Positions 1 to 5,928 are shown, counted from the stretch's first letter. The stretch: 37,173 nucleotides of DNA from Lysinibacillus telephonicus (GCF_003966145.1 NZ_RXNR01000039.1:1-37173); one strand, 5' to 3'. The notes: generated from the letters alone by a model not told the origin. Translations and numbers: made by a program.

Positions 1-118
1 AAAGTCTGAAAGTTCGTTACGAAACTTTGCGTTATTCATCTTAATTGAACCGCCGTATACGGAACCGTACGTACGGTGGTGTGAGAGGTCGGGAGTTAAT
101 CACTCCCTCCTACTCGAT
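1..118 (+). ncRNA. 3' end of a group II intron (domains V and VI)
   Basis: The sequence folds as a group II intron domain V. A 9-bp lower helix pairs 49-57 with 72-80. A two-base bulge (CG, 70-71) follows, and a short upper helix (58-61 with 66-69) carries a four-base loop. Domain VI follows as a hairpin, 91-96 with 102-107, and the intron probably ends at CTCGAT near 118. The GTGGTGTGAGAGGTCGGG stretch is a form I remember from many Bacillales and Clostridia introns. The CGC in the lower helix, where other classes have AGC, suggests a class C intron. The reverse transcriptase/maturase would lie upstream, outside the window. The exact 3' splice point is a guess. Confidence 0.8.
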
Positions 119-242
119 TAAATTCGCCGATCAATATGCATTGTTTTTATGTTAATTTATAAGGAAATCTCTAAAATTTGTTCCATAAAACCACTTATAT
201 TTTTTGAGCTAGTTGGTAGGTTGCTTTTTTCTTCCTGCAAAA

Positions 243-656
243 TTATAAATACATTTCCATCTCATAAGGAATTCCATTTTCTTTTAAAATAGCAAATTTG
301 GTATCATAATCTTCTAAATTTTTAGCGTAGAGAAGGAGATGGACAGCAAATTTATTGGCTTCGCTTTCGATTTTTCCCACAGAATAAAAAGTGTTCTTTT
401 TCAAAAATGAAATGTTTAAATCTGGATGATAAATAGCGTGTCCAATTTCGTGAGCACACACGAACCGCTTTTCCCATTCATTTAATTTATTATTAATGAC
501 GATGGTTTTCACCCTTTTATAGACACGATAAAAACCATAAGTGTTTCCTAGATCTAAATAGATAATCTGTATGCCCATTAATTCAGCGATTTCGAAAGGG
601 TCATTTGTTCCATATTTATTTACCAATTTAGAGATTACTTCCTGGAAGTTATTCAT
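243..656 (-). CDS. xkdA: ImmA/IrrE-family metallopeptidase (XkdA-like anti-repressor protease)
   Basis: 137 residues. The zinc-protease motif HEIGH lies at 69-73, and a second conserved block, ESEANKFA, at 97-104 probably supplies the third metal ligand. This layout is typical of ImmA/IrrE (Peptidase_M78) proteins. In ICEBs1 and related elements the protease cleaves the partner repressor to induce the element, and in PBSX the homologue xkdA sits beside xre as here. It is the second gene of a leftward operon, 13 bases after the repressor stop, with a GGAGGGGG ribosome site just before its ATG. I infer that it inactivates the repressor encoded at 670-1104. No transmembrane segment is seen, so it should be cytoplasmic. 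Confidence 0.88.
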   Translation of the reverse strand: MNNFQEVISKLVNKYGTNDPFEIAELMGIQIIYLDLGNTYGFYRVYKRVKTIVINNKLNEWEKRFVCAHEIGHAIYHPDLNISFLKKNTFYSVGKIESEANKFAVHLLLYAKNLEDYDTKFAILKENGIPYEMEMYL

Positions 657-669
657 AAACCCCCTCCAT

Positions 670-1104
670 TTAATCCTCTTTTCGATATTTTTTAGGGGTA
701 TATTTCTTTTTAGCTATCTGCTTTGCAATTCGCATAGACGTTTCAAGAGCGGCGATTAGCAACTCTCGGTCCTCTTCATCTACATCATCTATTGTAAGTC
801 CATCAAAGTGTGCATAACCGTCAGTTGGATTTTCTAAATTATTAATAATCTTCTCTAAGTCTTTTTTTATGTTTATTTCTTCTTTTGGCGTCAACTCTGG
901 AAGATTAGATTGGGTTCTACCTAATAGGTAATCTGTAGAGACTTCAAAAAAATCAGCAAATTTTTGCAACGTATCGAAATCAGGTTGACGAGTACCTTGT
1001 TCGTAGTTGGATATTTGCCCTCTTGAAAAACCCATTTTTTCAGCTAATTCGTATTGGCTTAGATTTTTCTCTTTTCTTAATTTAGCTAGATTATGACCAA
1101 ACAC
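670..1104 (-). CDS. xre: XRE-family helix-turn-helix repressor (phage immunity repressor)
   Basis: 144 residues from the GTG at 1104, chosen because GAGGTG (1111-1116) sits six bases upstream. The open frame extends further upstream, but that part is AT-rich and crosses the operators. Residues 1-63 form a classic XRE/HTH_3 domain (LRKEKNLSQYELAEKMG, then SRGQISNYEQG as recognition helix). The rest is charged and helical. There is no S24/LexA-like autocleavage domain, so RecA-driven self-cleavage is unlikely and control by the adjacent ImmA protease fits better. Four palindromes lie immediately upstream and are its probable binding sites. It would repress both its own promoter and the rightward promoter of the tail locus. 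PBSX xre has the same position and orientation. Confidence 0.87.
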   Translation of the reverse strand: MFGHNLAKLRKEKNLSQYELAEKMGFSRGQISNYEQGTRQPDFDTLQKFADFFEVSTDYLLGRTQSNLPELTPKEEINIKKDLEKIINNLENPTDGYAHFDGLTIDDVDEEDRELLIAALETSMRIAKQIAKKKYTPKKYRKED

Positions 1105-1125
1105 TTGTTTCACCTCACTAAGAAT

Positions 1126-1154
1126 ATTATATAAGTAGAAACTTGTTGTTTCTA
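1126..1154 (-). promoter_or_regulatory. Leftward promoter of the repressor-protease operon
   Basis: The minus strand shows a perfect TATAAT (-10) at 1131-1126, 22 bases before the repressor GTG. The -35 at 1154-1149 (TAGAAA) is poor. Operator 1 (1137-1153) fills the spacer, so repressor binding here would give autoregulation. A weak -35 would suit this, but the start site is inferred. Confidence 0.55.
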
Positions 1155-1250
1155 TTAAGAATACAAAAGGGAAACAAAAAGTTTCTGATATATATTGACA
1201 GAAACATAATGTTTCAATTACTATGTGTATATAAGAAACAAAATGTTTCT
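1137..1250. promoter_or_regulatory. Array of four palindromic operators for the repressor
   Basis: Four copies of a 17-bp palindrome AGAAAC-N5-GTTTCT are visible. O1 1137-1153 and O4 1234-1250 have perfect arms. O2 1170-1186 (GGAAAC..GTTTCT) and O3 1200-1216 (AGAAAC..GTTTCA) each have one changed outer base. Centres lie at about 1145, 1178, 1208 and 1242, spaced 33, 30 and 34 bases, close to three helical turns, so bound dimers would face the same side of the DNA. O1 lies between the leftward -35 and -10, and O3 lies between the rightward -35 and -10. This is a lambda-like two-promoter switch. That the XRE repressor binds here is inferred from position. Confidence 0.85.
1195..1224 (+). promoter_or_regulatory. 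Rightward promoter of the tail locus
   Basis: A perfect -35 TTGACA at 1195-1200 is followed by an 18-base spacer and TACTAT at 1219-1224. Operator O3 occupies the spacer and O4 lies just downstream, so the repressor should block it. It would transcribe the late-regulator gene at 1519. Confidence 0.7.
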
Positions 1251-1518
1251 TTCTAGTGGAATAATTGAAAAGCTCATATAGATAGTAGAACATTTTAATT
1301 GAACTGAGAGGTACAAAACTAGAACTGATGCTGGTTTTAATTTGAATATATCGCCTCAAATATTAGGTTCAATAGAAAAACTAATATAACACTATCTTTA
1401 AGAATAGCCAAAATAATCGCAGGTCATTAACAATTTTTATAAAGGAAAAATTTTTTTAACTAAAAAGGACACGAAATGTGTCTGTTAATAAAAGAAATTA
1501 AATTAGGGGGTAATTATT
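1251..1518 (+). other. Leader between the rightward promoter and the late regulator; possible broken early gene
   Basis: This is where PBSX-type elements carry early genes, but no intact gene is present. One frame ending near 1388 reads a plausible short peptide tail (GFNLNISPQILGSIEKLI) without a good start, which may be debris. A small inverted repeat, GACAC-gaaat-GTGTC (1468-1482), lies 36 bases before the next ATG and could be an operator or a mRNA hairpin. I see nothing else. Confidence 0.3.
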
Positions 1519-1938
1519 ATGGGCAAAGAACAAATTAAACTAAATCGATACCAACTTGACCGAGCAATCAAACGATATAATGAAAATATGTCCAAGTATA
1601 TACGATTGACGAAAGAAATAAATTCAATGTCACCATCAGCTTCTATATCTCGATATGGTGTAGAATCAACGTTGCCAAGAGCTGTTGGTATTAATAGTGA
1701 TCCTGTTTTCCGACATGTACAAATTAAGAGAAAACGTGAGGAGGAAATACAAGCAGTTAAGGATGAATTACTGCTTGTTCAAAATTTAATAGAAAAGGTT
1801 CAAGGTGACAAAGAAAATGAAGTGCTTTATTGGCTATTAGAAGGAATGACTTTCCGTTGGATAGGGGAAAAGCTAAATATAAGCCATACAAGTGTGCAAA
1901 GAATAAGGGAACGTATTTTAGACATGATGTTGAAGTGA
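1519..1938 (+). CDS. Late-gene transcription regulator (ArpU/Xpf-like, sigma region 4-type helix-turn-helix)
   Basis: 139 residues, ATG preceded by AGGGGG. The N-terminal two thirds are charged and helical. Residues about 105-139 (YWLLEGMTFRWIGEKLNIS, then HTSVQRIRERIL) form a helix-turn-helix of the sigma-70 region 4 / ArpU type. Phage proteins of this size and position, such as Xpf of PBSX, switch on the late structural operon. It is the only intact gene between the early promoter and the tail genes, so I infer that it activates a promoter ahead of 2530. A terminator hairpin begins inside its last codons. It could instead be a generic ArpU-like regulator; a DNA-binding late-control role is likely either way. 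Confidence 0.75.
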   Translation: MGKEQIKLNRYQLDRAIKRYNENMSKYIRLTKEINSMSPSASISRYGVESTLPRAVGINSDPVFRHVQIKRKREEEIQAVKDELLLVQNLIEKVQGDKENEVLYWLLEGMTFRWIGEKLNISHTSVQRIRERILDMMLK

Positions 1939-1960
1939 CGATTGGGTCGCTTCTTTTTTT
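1932..1960 (+). terminator. Rho-independent terminator overlapping the regulator stop codon
   Basis: GAAGTGAC (1932-1939) pairs with GTCGCTTC (1946-1953), one G-U pair and a six-base loop, followed by a run of T to 1960. The stop codon TGA (1936-1938) lies inside the left arm. It separates early from late transcription. Confidence 0.8.
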
Positions 1961-1982
1961 GTTTCTTTGAAGAAGTTGTTAA

Positions 1983-2165
1983 ATTAAATACGTAAATTAT
2001 TACTTTCCGTATACCGCTCAAAACATTCAAGATTCTAGAAAACTAATTAAGGAATTTAACAGATATACAAGTAAGTAAAATGATGAATTTATAAGGCATA
2101 AATATACTGTTACAAATGTGCCAGATGTTACAAATGTTCCAATAGTTCCAAAGATTGAAAAATAG
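1983..2165 (+). pseudogene. Broken coding remnant A, identity unknown
   Basis: One frame reads a protein-like sequence ending in QDSRKLIKEFNRYTSK, meets TAA at 2076-2078, and then continues in the same frame with a protein-like stretch containing VTNVPDVTNVPIVPKIEK to a stop at 2163-2165. The composition on both sides of the internal stop resembles real protein more than random AT-rich DNA. It has no start codon or ribosome site. It lies exactly where PBSX-like elements carry terminase and head genes. I cannot assign it to a family. Confidence 0.4.
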
Positions 2166-2266
2166 TAGCTTTCACAATTAGAATAGAGGTAGGACGAAGT
2201 GGTAAATAAATCGATCTTGTCATAATTCCTATAACAAAGGGAAATGGACAAATCGGTGGACGATAA
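2159..2266 (+). pseudogene. Broken coding remnant B, identity unknown
   Basis: A second frame reads AFTIRIEVGRSGK, then TAA (2207-2209), then IDLVIIPITKGNGQIGGR to a stop at 2264-2266. The pattern of one internal TAA matches remnant A but in a different frame. After it, a strong AGAAGGAGGG site (2289-2298) precedes an ATG that hits a stop after two codons. All this suggests a decayed stretch. No function can be assigned. Confidence 0.33.
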
Positions 2267-2353
2267 CACAACCGTCCAAGTGAATTAGAAGGAGGGATTG
2301 CATATGAAATAATTTATAAGCTAAAAATTAATTTGTGGAAGGAGTTGTTAAAA

Positions 2354-2389
2354 GTGGTTTCGCTACAAAAACATAATATGTTTTATTAG
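2354..2389 (+). CDS. Very short ORF (11 residues) directly before a terminator; possible leader peptide
   Basis: GTG at 2354 has GGAAGGAG (2337-2344) upstream and encodes MVSLQKHNMFY, ending at 2389, two bases before the terminator stem at 2391. The arrangement resembles a leader peptide ahead of an attenuator. It may equally be the truncated start of a lost gene. Confidence 0.2.
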   Translation: MVSLQKHNMFY

Positions 2390-2390
2390 A

Positions 2391-2421
2391 AAGCAGTCAT
2401 TTGAGGAAATGGCTGCTTTTT
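2391..2421 (+). terminator. Strong rho-independent terminator before the tail operon
   Basis: A 12-bp stem pairs 2391-2402 with 2407-2418, including one G-U pair, around a GAGG tetraloop and ends in a T run to 2421. It insulates the tail operon from upstream transcription, so the operon probably starts from its own promoter just downstream. Confidence 0.85.
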
Positions 2422-2428
2422 ATAATGA

Positions 2429-2469
2429 TTGAAAACTGTTCCAATCAGCTAATTGATACTTAAAGCTGA
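2429..2469 (+). promoter_or_regulatory. Candidate late promoter with overlapping inverted repeat
   Basis: TTGAAA (2429-2434) is followed after 18 bases by TTGATA (2453-2458), a poor -10. An inverted repeat TCAGCT (2445-2450) / AGCTGA (2464-2469) brackets the -10. The weak -10 and the position between a strong terminator and the first tail gene suit a promoter that needs the regulator encoded at 1519. This is inference from layout. Confidence 0.4.
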
Positions 2470-2529
2470 GTTAATGGAACACCAGGAAGCAACGAAAAGT
2501 AACTCATGAAGCTTAAAAGGGGGGATTCA

Positions 2530-2958
2530 ATGGAAGTTAATGATATCATTGTTGCTATTTCTCAAAAGCTTCAGGAAGTTTTCGGAAGCGATTATGAAAA
2601 ATATGTTGAACAACTGCCCGAAGATGTTAGAACGCCTTGTTTTTTAATTCAATTTCAAAACCTGGAGCAAAAACAACAAATCGGTAAGCGCTGGCGTATC
2701 ACTACACTTTTTAATGTGAAGTATTTTCCGCAAAATGGTGCTGTAGAACTTGCAAATATGTCATTAAAGATACAACAAGCACTAAAGGAAATAACGCTGT
2801 TCAATGGTTCCAAATTACTTTCGACCGGGGCTAATAGTAAACCGGTGGAAGGGATATTGCATAATTTTATGAACTTTAATTTCTTCTTACAAGAGGTTGA
2901 AGCGAAGGATTTTATGGAATCATTAGAACAACATCAACCTTTAAAAGGAGATGAGTAG
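2530..2958 (+). CDS. Phage tail terminator family protein (DUF6838-like)
   Basis: 142 residues from the ATG at 2530, chosen because AAGGGGGG sits just upstream; an earlier ATG at 2506 lacks a good site. The sequence LPEDVRTPCFLIQ, a following KRWR, and NVKYFP match what I know of small proteins placed before the sheath gene in PBSX-like myophages and annotated as tail terminators. Such proteins form a ring that caps the growing tube and sheath and stops elongation at the set length. Tailocins keep this gene even without heads because the tail end still has to be capped. It is the first gene of the late operon, and the stop is two bases before the next start. The family name rests on recalled motifs, not a search. 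Confidence 0.72.
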   Translation: MEVNDIIVAISQKLQEVFGSDYEKYVEQLPEDVRTPCFLIQFQNLEQKQQIGKRWRITTLFNVKYFPQNGAVELANMSLKIQQALKEITLFNGSKLLSTGANSKPVEGILHNFMNFNFFLQEVEAKDFMESLEQHQPLKGDE

Positions 2959-2960
2959 AA

Positions 2961-3278
2961 TTGACTGTGAAGTTTTCAAAAGCAAGAATTGCCAACAGCA
3001 ATCGGTATAAAAGTAAACAAGATATTGTTAATGCTATCTTGAAAGATGATGAGCTTTATACCATTGCTGAAGTAGACTCTGCATTAGAAGCTTTTTATGG
3101 TAGAGAGAAAACTAAAAATGAAGACGGAAATCCTTTTATTAAGAAAGAATATGAGGATATTACGAAAAAAGAGCTTGAAGCCTATCTTCAAGATAAATCA
3201 ATTAATTATTCAGAAGCTAAAGATAAAAAATCTTTATATGCATTATATTTACAAACATTTGAAAAACAGGAGGGATAA
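2961..3278 (+). CDS. Small tail-module protein with a SAP/HeH-like segment, unknown role
   Basis: 105 residues from TTG at 2961, with AAAGGAG ten bases upstream. The C-terminal half (ITKKELEAYLQDKSINYSEA and on to about residue 98) looks like a SAP/HeH-type helix-extended-helix unit, a fold seen in small phage proteins. The N-terminal half (NRYKSKQDIVNAILKDDELY) is helical and charged. It lies between the tail terminator and the sheath, three bases before the sheath ATG. A structural or assembly role is plausible from position only. Another frame overlapping 3097-3306 is not coding-like. Confidence 0.55.
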   Translation: MTVKFSKARIANSNRYKSKQDIVNAILKDDELYTIAEVDSALEAFYGREKTKNEDGNPFIKKEYEDITKKELEAYLQDKSINYSEAKDKKSLYALYLQTFEKQEG

Positions 3279-3281
3279 GAT

Positions 3282-4601
3282 ATGGGACTTGGTGGAGGAA
3301 CATTAGGTACACAAAATAAAGTATTACCGGGTACTTATCATAATTTTATTTCAGCAGAAAGAGCGTTTAGCAATCTTAGTGATCGTGGATATGTAGGTCT
3401 TCCAATTGCATTAGATTGGGGAGTTGATGGAGGCGTATTTACCCTTACGGCTAGTGATTTACAGAAGAATTCTCGCAATATCCTTGGTTATGATTATACA
3501 GATCCAAAATTAAAAGGTATTCGAGATGTTTTCAAAAATGCACATACCGCTTATTTATTTAGAATTGGTGAAGGTGCTGCCAAAGCATCAAATGCATATG
3601 CAGAAGCAAAATATGCAGGTACACGCGGCAATGATTTGAAAATTGTTATTCAAGAGAACGTAGATGATTCAACAAAATTTGATGTTCAAACATACTTAGG
3701 AACATCATTAGTTGATGAACAAAAAAATATTGCAGTTGCTGTTGATTTAGTAGGAAATGACTTTGTAATGTTTAAAGCTGATGCAATATTAGAAGTAACA
3801 GCTGGTACACCTCTGATTGGCGGTACAAATGGAACGGTGAATGGATCAGCATATCAAAATGCTTTAGATGCACTAGAAGCATATGGTTTTAATACATTAG
3901 GCTGTCTATCCTCTGAACAAACGATTAAAGATTTATTCATCGCTTACACAAAACGTCTTCGTGATGAAGCAGGCGCGAAGTTCCAACTTGTTGGCCACAA
4001 ATTAGGTGCAGCAGACCATGAAGGTGTCATTGATGTTCAAAACGATGCAATTGGTGAAGGAGAGGAAGTATTTGGTGCAGTTTATTGGGCAGTTGGTGCA
4101 CAGGCTGGCGTTGCAATAAATAAATCCAATACAAACAAGGCATATGATGGTGAATATACGCTTGATATGTCAGAAGCAAAAACTCACTTACAGCTTTCAG
4201 CATTACTTACGTCTGGTAAATATGTGTTCCATCGTGTTGGCAATGAAATTCGAGTGCTAGAAGATATAAATACATTTACTTCATTCAGATCTGATAAGAA
4301 TGAAGATTTCTCATTGAATCAAGTAATTCGAGTTCTAGATCAAATTGCAATTGATACTGCAGCATTATTTAACACGCGCTATCTTGGCCAAATTCCAAAT
4401 GACCAATCAGGGCGTGTTTCTTTATGGTCTGATATTGTAACTCATCGTAAAGAATTACAAAGTATCCGTGCAATTCAAAATTTTGCTTCAGAACAAGTAA
4501 CGGTTGAACAAGGAAATTCTAAGAAATCAGTTATAGTGAACGAAATAGTAGAGCCTACTGTAGCTATGTCTCAACTATTTATCACTACAACAGTAGCATA
4601 A
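3282..4601 (+). CDS. xkdK: Contractile tail sheath protein (XkdK-like)
   Basis: 439 residues, ATG with AGGAGGG upstream. The glycine-rich start (MGLGGGTLGTQNKVLPGTYH), the early region with GYVGLPIALDWG, the middle segment AGTRGNDLKIVI, and the C-terminal segment containing FNTRYLGQIPNDQSGR are typical of XkdK-type tail sheath proteins of PBSX and related myophages. The sheath surrounds the inner tube and contracts on contact with a target cell, driving the tube through the envelope. Its presence makes the particle contractile (R-type), not a flexible F-type tail. The length is in the usual range. The tube gene follows after 14 bases, as expected for two proteins needed in many copies. Confidence 0.93.
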   Translation: MGLGGGTLGTQNKVLPGTYHNFISAERAFSNLSDRGYVGLPIALDWGVDGGVFTLTASDLQKNSRNILGYDYTDPKLKGIRDVFKNAHTAYLFRIGEGAAKASNAYAEAKYAGTRGNDLKIVIQENVDDSTKFDVQTYLGTSLVDEQKNIAVAVDLVGNDFVMFKADAILEVTAGTPLIGGTNGTVNGSAYQNALDALEAYGFNTLGCLSSEQTIKDLFIAYTKRLRDEAGAKFQLVGHKLGAADHEGVIDVQNDAIGEGEEVFGAVYWAVGAQAGVAINKSNTNKAYDGEYTLDMSEAKTHLQLSALLTSGKYVFHRVGNEIRVLEDINTFTSFRSDKNEDFSLNQVIRVLDQIAIDTAALFNTRYLGQIPNDQSGRVSLWSDIVTHRKELQSIRAIQNFASEQVTVEQGNSKKSVIVNEIVEPTVAMSQLFITTTVA

Positions 4602-4615
4602 GGGGGAATCGTCAG

Positions 4616-5125
4616 ATGAAAAAAATGAATATGTTATTACCGTTAGATCTTCAATTTTTTGCTGAAACAATGCATGCGAGAGATTCAATTAGTGGATCTC
4701 AAGGTGAAGCATTCGTAACGATTGATAATCAGCGTTATAACTTCGCTCAGTTAATTAATATTCAAGCTGATATGGGGAAAACTAAAACACAAGTACCAAT
4801 TTTAGGCAAAGTCGGCAAAGGAAACAAGGCAACTGGTGCTGAATACACTGGCAGTGCAACATTCCATTTCAACACTTCAATCTTCCGTGAAATGCTTTAT
4901 CGATATAAAGAAACGGGAGAAGATTTATATTTTGATATTCAGTTAACAAATGAGGATAAGTCTTCTACAGTTGGACGACAAACAATTGTATTGAAAGATT
5001 GCAACTTAGATGGTGGTATTTTAGCATTGCTTGATGCTGATGCAGAATACCTTGAAGATTCGTTCGAATTTACTTTTGAAGATTGGGAAATGCCGGAACG
5101 ATTCTCTATTTTGGATATTATGTAA
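4616..5125 (+). CDS. xkdM: Tail tube protein (XkdM-like)
   Basis: 169 residues, ATG preceded by AGGGGG. The body (ISGSQGEAFVTIDNQRYNFA, then KVGKGNKATGAEYTGSATFH) matches the XkdM core tail protein family (DUF2001), which stacks as hexameric rings to form the inner tube. The first residues, MKKMNMLLPLDLQFFAE, carry an LQFFAE-type leader that I know from the start of many Firmicute phage head and tail proteins and that may be a tag rather than part of the fold. It follows the sheath gene as usual. After the stop there is a hairpin-rich insertion (5134-5269) ending in a terminator, so downstream genes may be expressed at a lower level than sheath and tube. Confidence 0.9.
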   Translation: MKKMNMLLPLDLQFFAETMHARDSISGSQGEAFVTIDNQRYNFAQLINIQADMGKTKTQVPILGKVGKGNKATGAEYTGSATFHFNTSIFREMLYRYKETGEDLYFDIQLTNEDKSSTVGRQTIVLKDCNLDGGILALLDADAEYLEDSFEFTFEDWEMPERFSILDIM

Positions 5126-5133
5126 AAATTCTT

Positions 5134-5269
5134 GGGGCTGTCCCAGAAGTGTGTATCACAAACTTACGGGACGATTCTTGATATGGAAATACTTTTATAT
5201 AAAGTTTTTGTACCTGACGCTTCGCTTTCGGTACAGAAAAGGGACGTCCCATACTATATGAGACGCCCC
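5134..5269. repeat. MITE-like element with imperfect terminal inverted repeats inside the tail operon
   Basis: The 136-base segment starts GGGGCTGTCCCAGAAGTGTG, and the reverse complement of its right end starts GGGGCGTCTCATATAGTATG. The ends are similar and resemble tips of Bacillales insertion sequences that I recall. Internally there are further inverted repeats: GTCCC (5140-5144) with GGGAC near 5160, and GTACC with GGTAC near 5210-5233. The element carries no gene. I do not see a clear target duplication, so a non-mobile terminator array is the alternative. Confidence 0.45.
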
Positions 5270-5275
5270 TTTTTA
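5237..5275 (+). terminator. Terminator-like hairpin between tube and chaperone genes
   Basis: AAAAGGGACGTCCCATA (5237-5253) pairs with the segment ending GACGCCCCTTTT, two mismatches, followed by a T run. A/T tails on both sides would make it work in either direction. It can reduce expression of genes after the tube gene. Confidence 0.65.
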
Positions 5276-5305
5276 TAATCAAATTTGAAAGGAAATGATG
5301 AAAAT

Positions 5306-5734
5306 ATGAGTAACTTACAAGCATTCTTTGCACAAAATGTAGAAAAGGTAAAGGTTGAAGAACATGTAATTTCTAAACGTTTTAAAGATGCAAATGGAAA
5401 GCCGATTCCATGGAAGTTCGGTGCAATTGACGGAGAAGTTGATGCTGCAAATAGAAAAGCATGTACTAAACGTATGCCTGTTCCAGGAAAAAAAGGCTTA
5501 ATGATGCCGGAAGTTGACTTTGAACAATATACATTAAAAAATGCGGTGGCAACAATTAAATATCCTGATCTAAATGATGCAGAGCTTCAATCATCTTATG
5601 GCGTTATGGGAGCAGAAGCGTTGCTCAAAAAAATGCTGCTTCCTGGTGAACTTACTGAGGTAAAGAAAATTACCCAGGAGGTAAACGGCTTTGATGTAGG
5701 TATGGATGACCTAGTTGAAGAAGCAAAAAACTAA
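5306..5734 (+). CDS. xkdN: Tail assembly chaperone, short form (XkdN-like)
   Basis: 142 residues. I chose the ATG at 5306 (MSNLQAFFAQNVEKVKVEEH); the frame runs back to a TTG at 5285 that has no ribosome site, whereas GAAAGGA at 5287-5293 suits 5306. The sequence (SKRFKDANGKPIPWKFGAID, then YPDLNDAELQSSYGVMGAEALLKKML) matches the XkdN family of tail assembly chaperones. These bind the tape measure and help tube monomers polymerise, and are normally absent from the mature particle. It lies between tube and tape measure, as in nearly all long-tailed phages. Its last codons, AAA AAC TAA, form a slippery site for a -1 shift that would yield a longer form. Confidence 0.88.
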   Translation: MSNLQAFFAQNVEKVKVEEHVISKRFKDANGKPIPWKFGAIDGEVDAANRKACTKRMPVPGKKGLMMPEVDFEQYTLKNAVATIKYPDLNDAELQSSYGVMGAEALLKKMLLPGELTEVKKITQEVNGFDVGMDDLVEEAKN

Positions 5735-5928
5735 TTGAAGACGGTGATAGCGATGCAAATATCGCGCACTATGTGCTGCATAAGCTTCGACTATTACCGT
5801 CGCAATATTTAAACCTTCCACGTCTTGAAAAAGCATTTGTTATAGCATCCATTCAAGTAAAAATCGAAGCAGAGAAAAAAGCAAGAAAAGAGGCGGAGCG
5901 AAAGGGTAAAGGAAGAAAAAGACGTTAA
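5306..5928 (+). CDS. xkdN: Tail assembly chaperone, long form made by -1 frameshift
   Basis: If ribosomes slip back one base on A-AAA-AAC (5725-5731), reading goes on from CTA at 5731-5733 in the -1 frame for 65 codons to TAA at 5926-5928, giving about 207 residues. The extension begins LIEDGDSDANIAHYVLHKLR, contains LLPSQYLNLPRLEKAFVIAS, and ends in a strongly basic, lysine/arginine-rich helix. It lacks any start codon or ribosome site of its own, yet it stays open and protein-like, which supports expression by frameshift. This is the same logic as lambda gpG/gpGT, where the T part recruits tube subunits. Measured efficiency is unknown. Confidence 0.82.
5725..5801 (+). promoter_or_regulatory. 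Programmed -1 ribosomal frameshift signal (slippery heptamer plus stem)
   Basis: The heptamer A AAA AAC is in frame (GCA AAA AAC) directly before the zero-frame TAA. Eight bases later an 11-bp stem with a single G-U pair forms between GACGGTGATAG (5740-5750) and CTATTACCGTC (5791-5801). The 40-base loop holds an inner hairpin, GCAC-tat-GTGC, flanked by ATGCA and TGCAT. Spacing and layout are those of a strong bacterial frameshift stimulator. Confidence 0.85.

Noticed and set aside
1137-1250. Four regularly spaced repeats as a small CRISPR array
   Set aside because: The units are short 17-bp palindromes with very short unequal gaps that carry promoter elements, so they are operators.
1983-2078. 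Remnant A as the C-terminus of a large terminase subunit
   Set aside because: The SRKLIKEFNRYTSK stretch is suggestive, but no nuclease or ATPase motif is visible and the downstream VTNVP repeats do not fit; I leave it unassigned.
3097-3306. A second plus-strand frame overlapping the small gene before the sheath
   Set aside because: It has no ribosome site, a lysine/isoleucine-only composition, and overlaps two genes with good starts.
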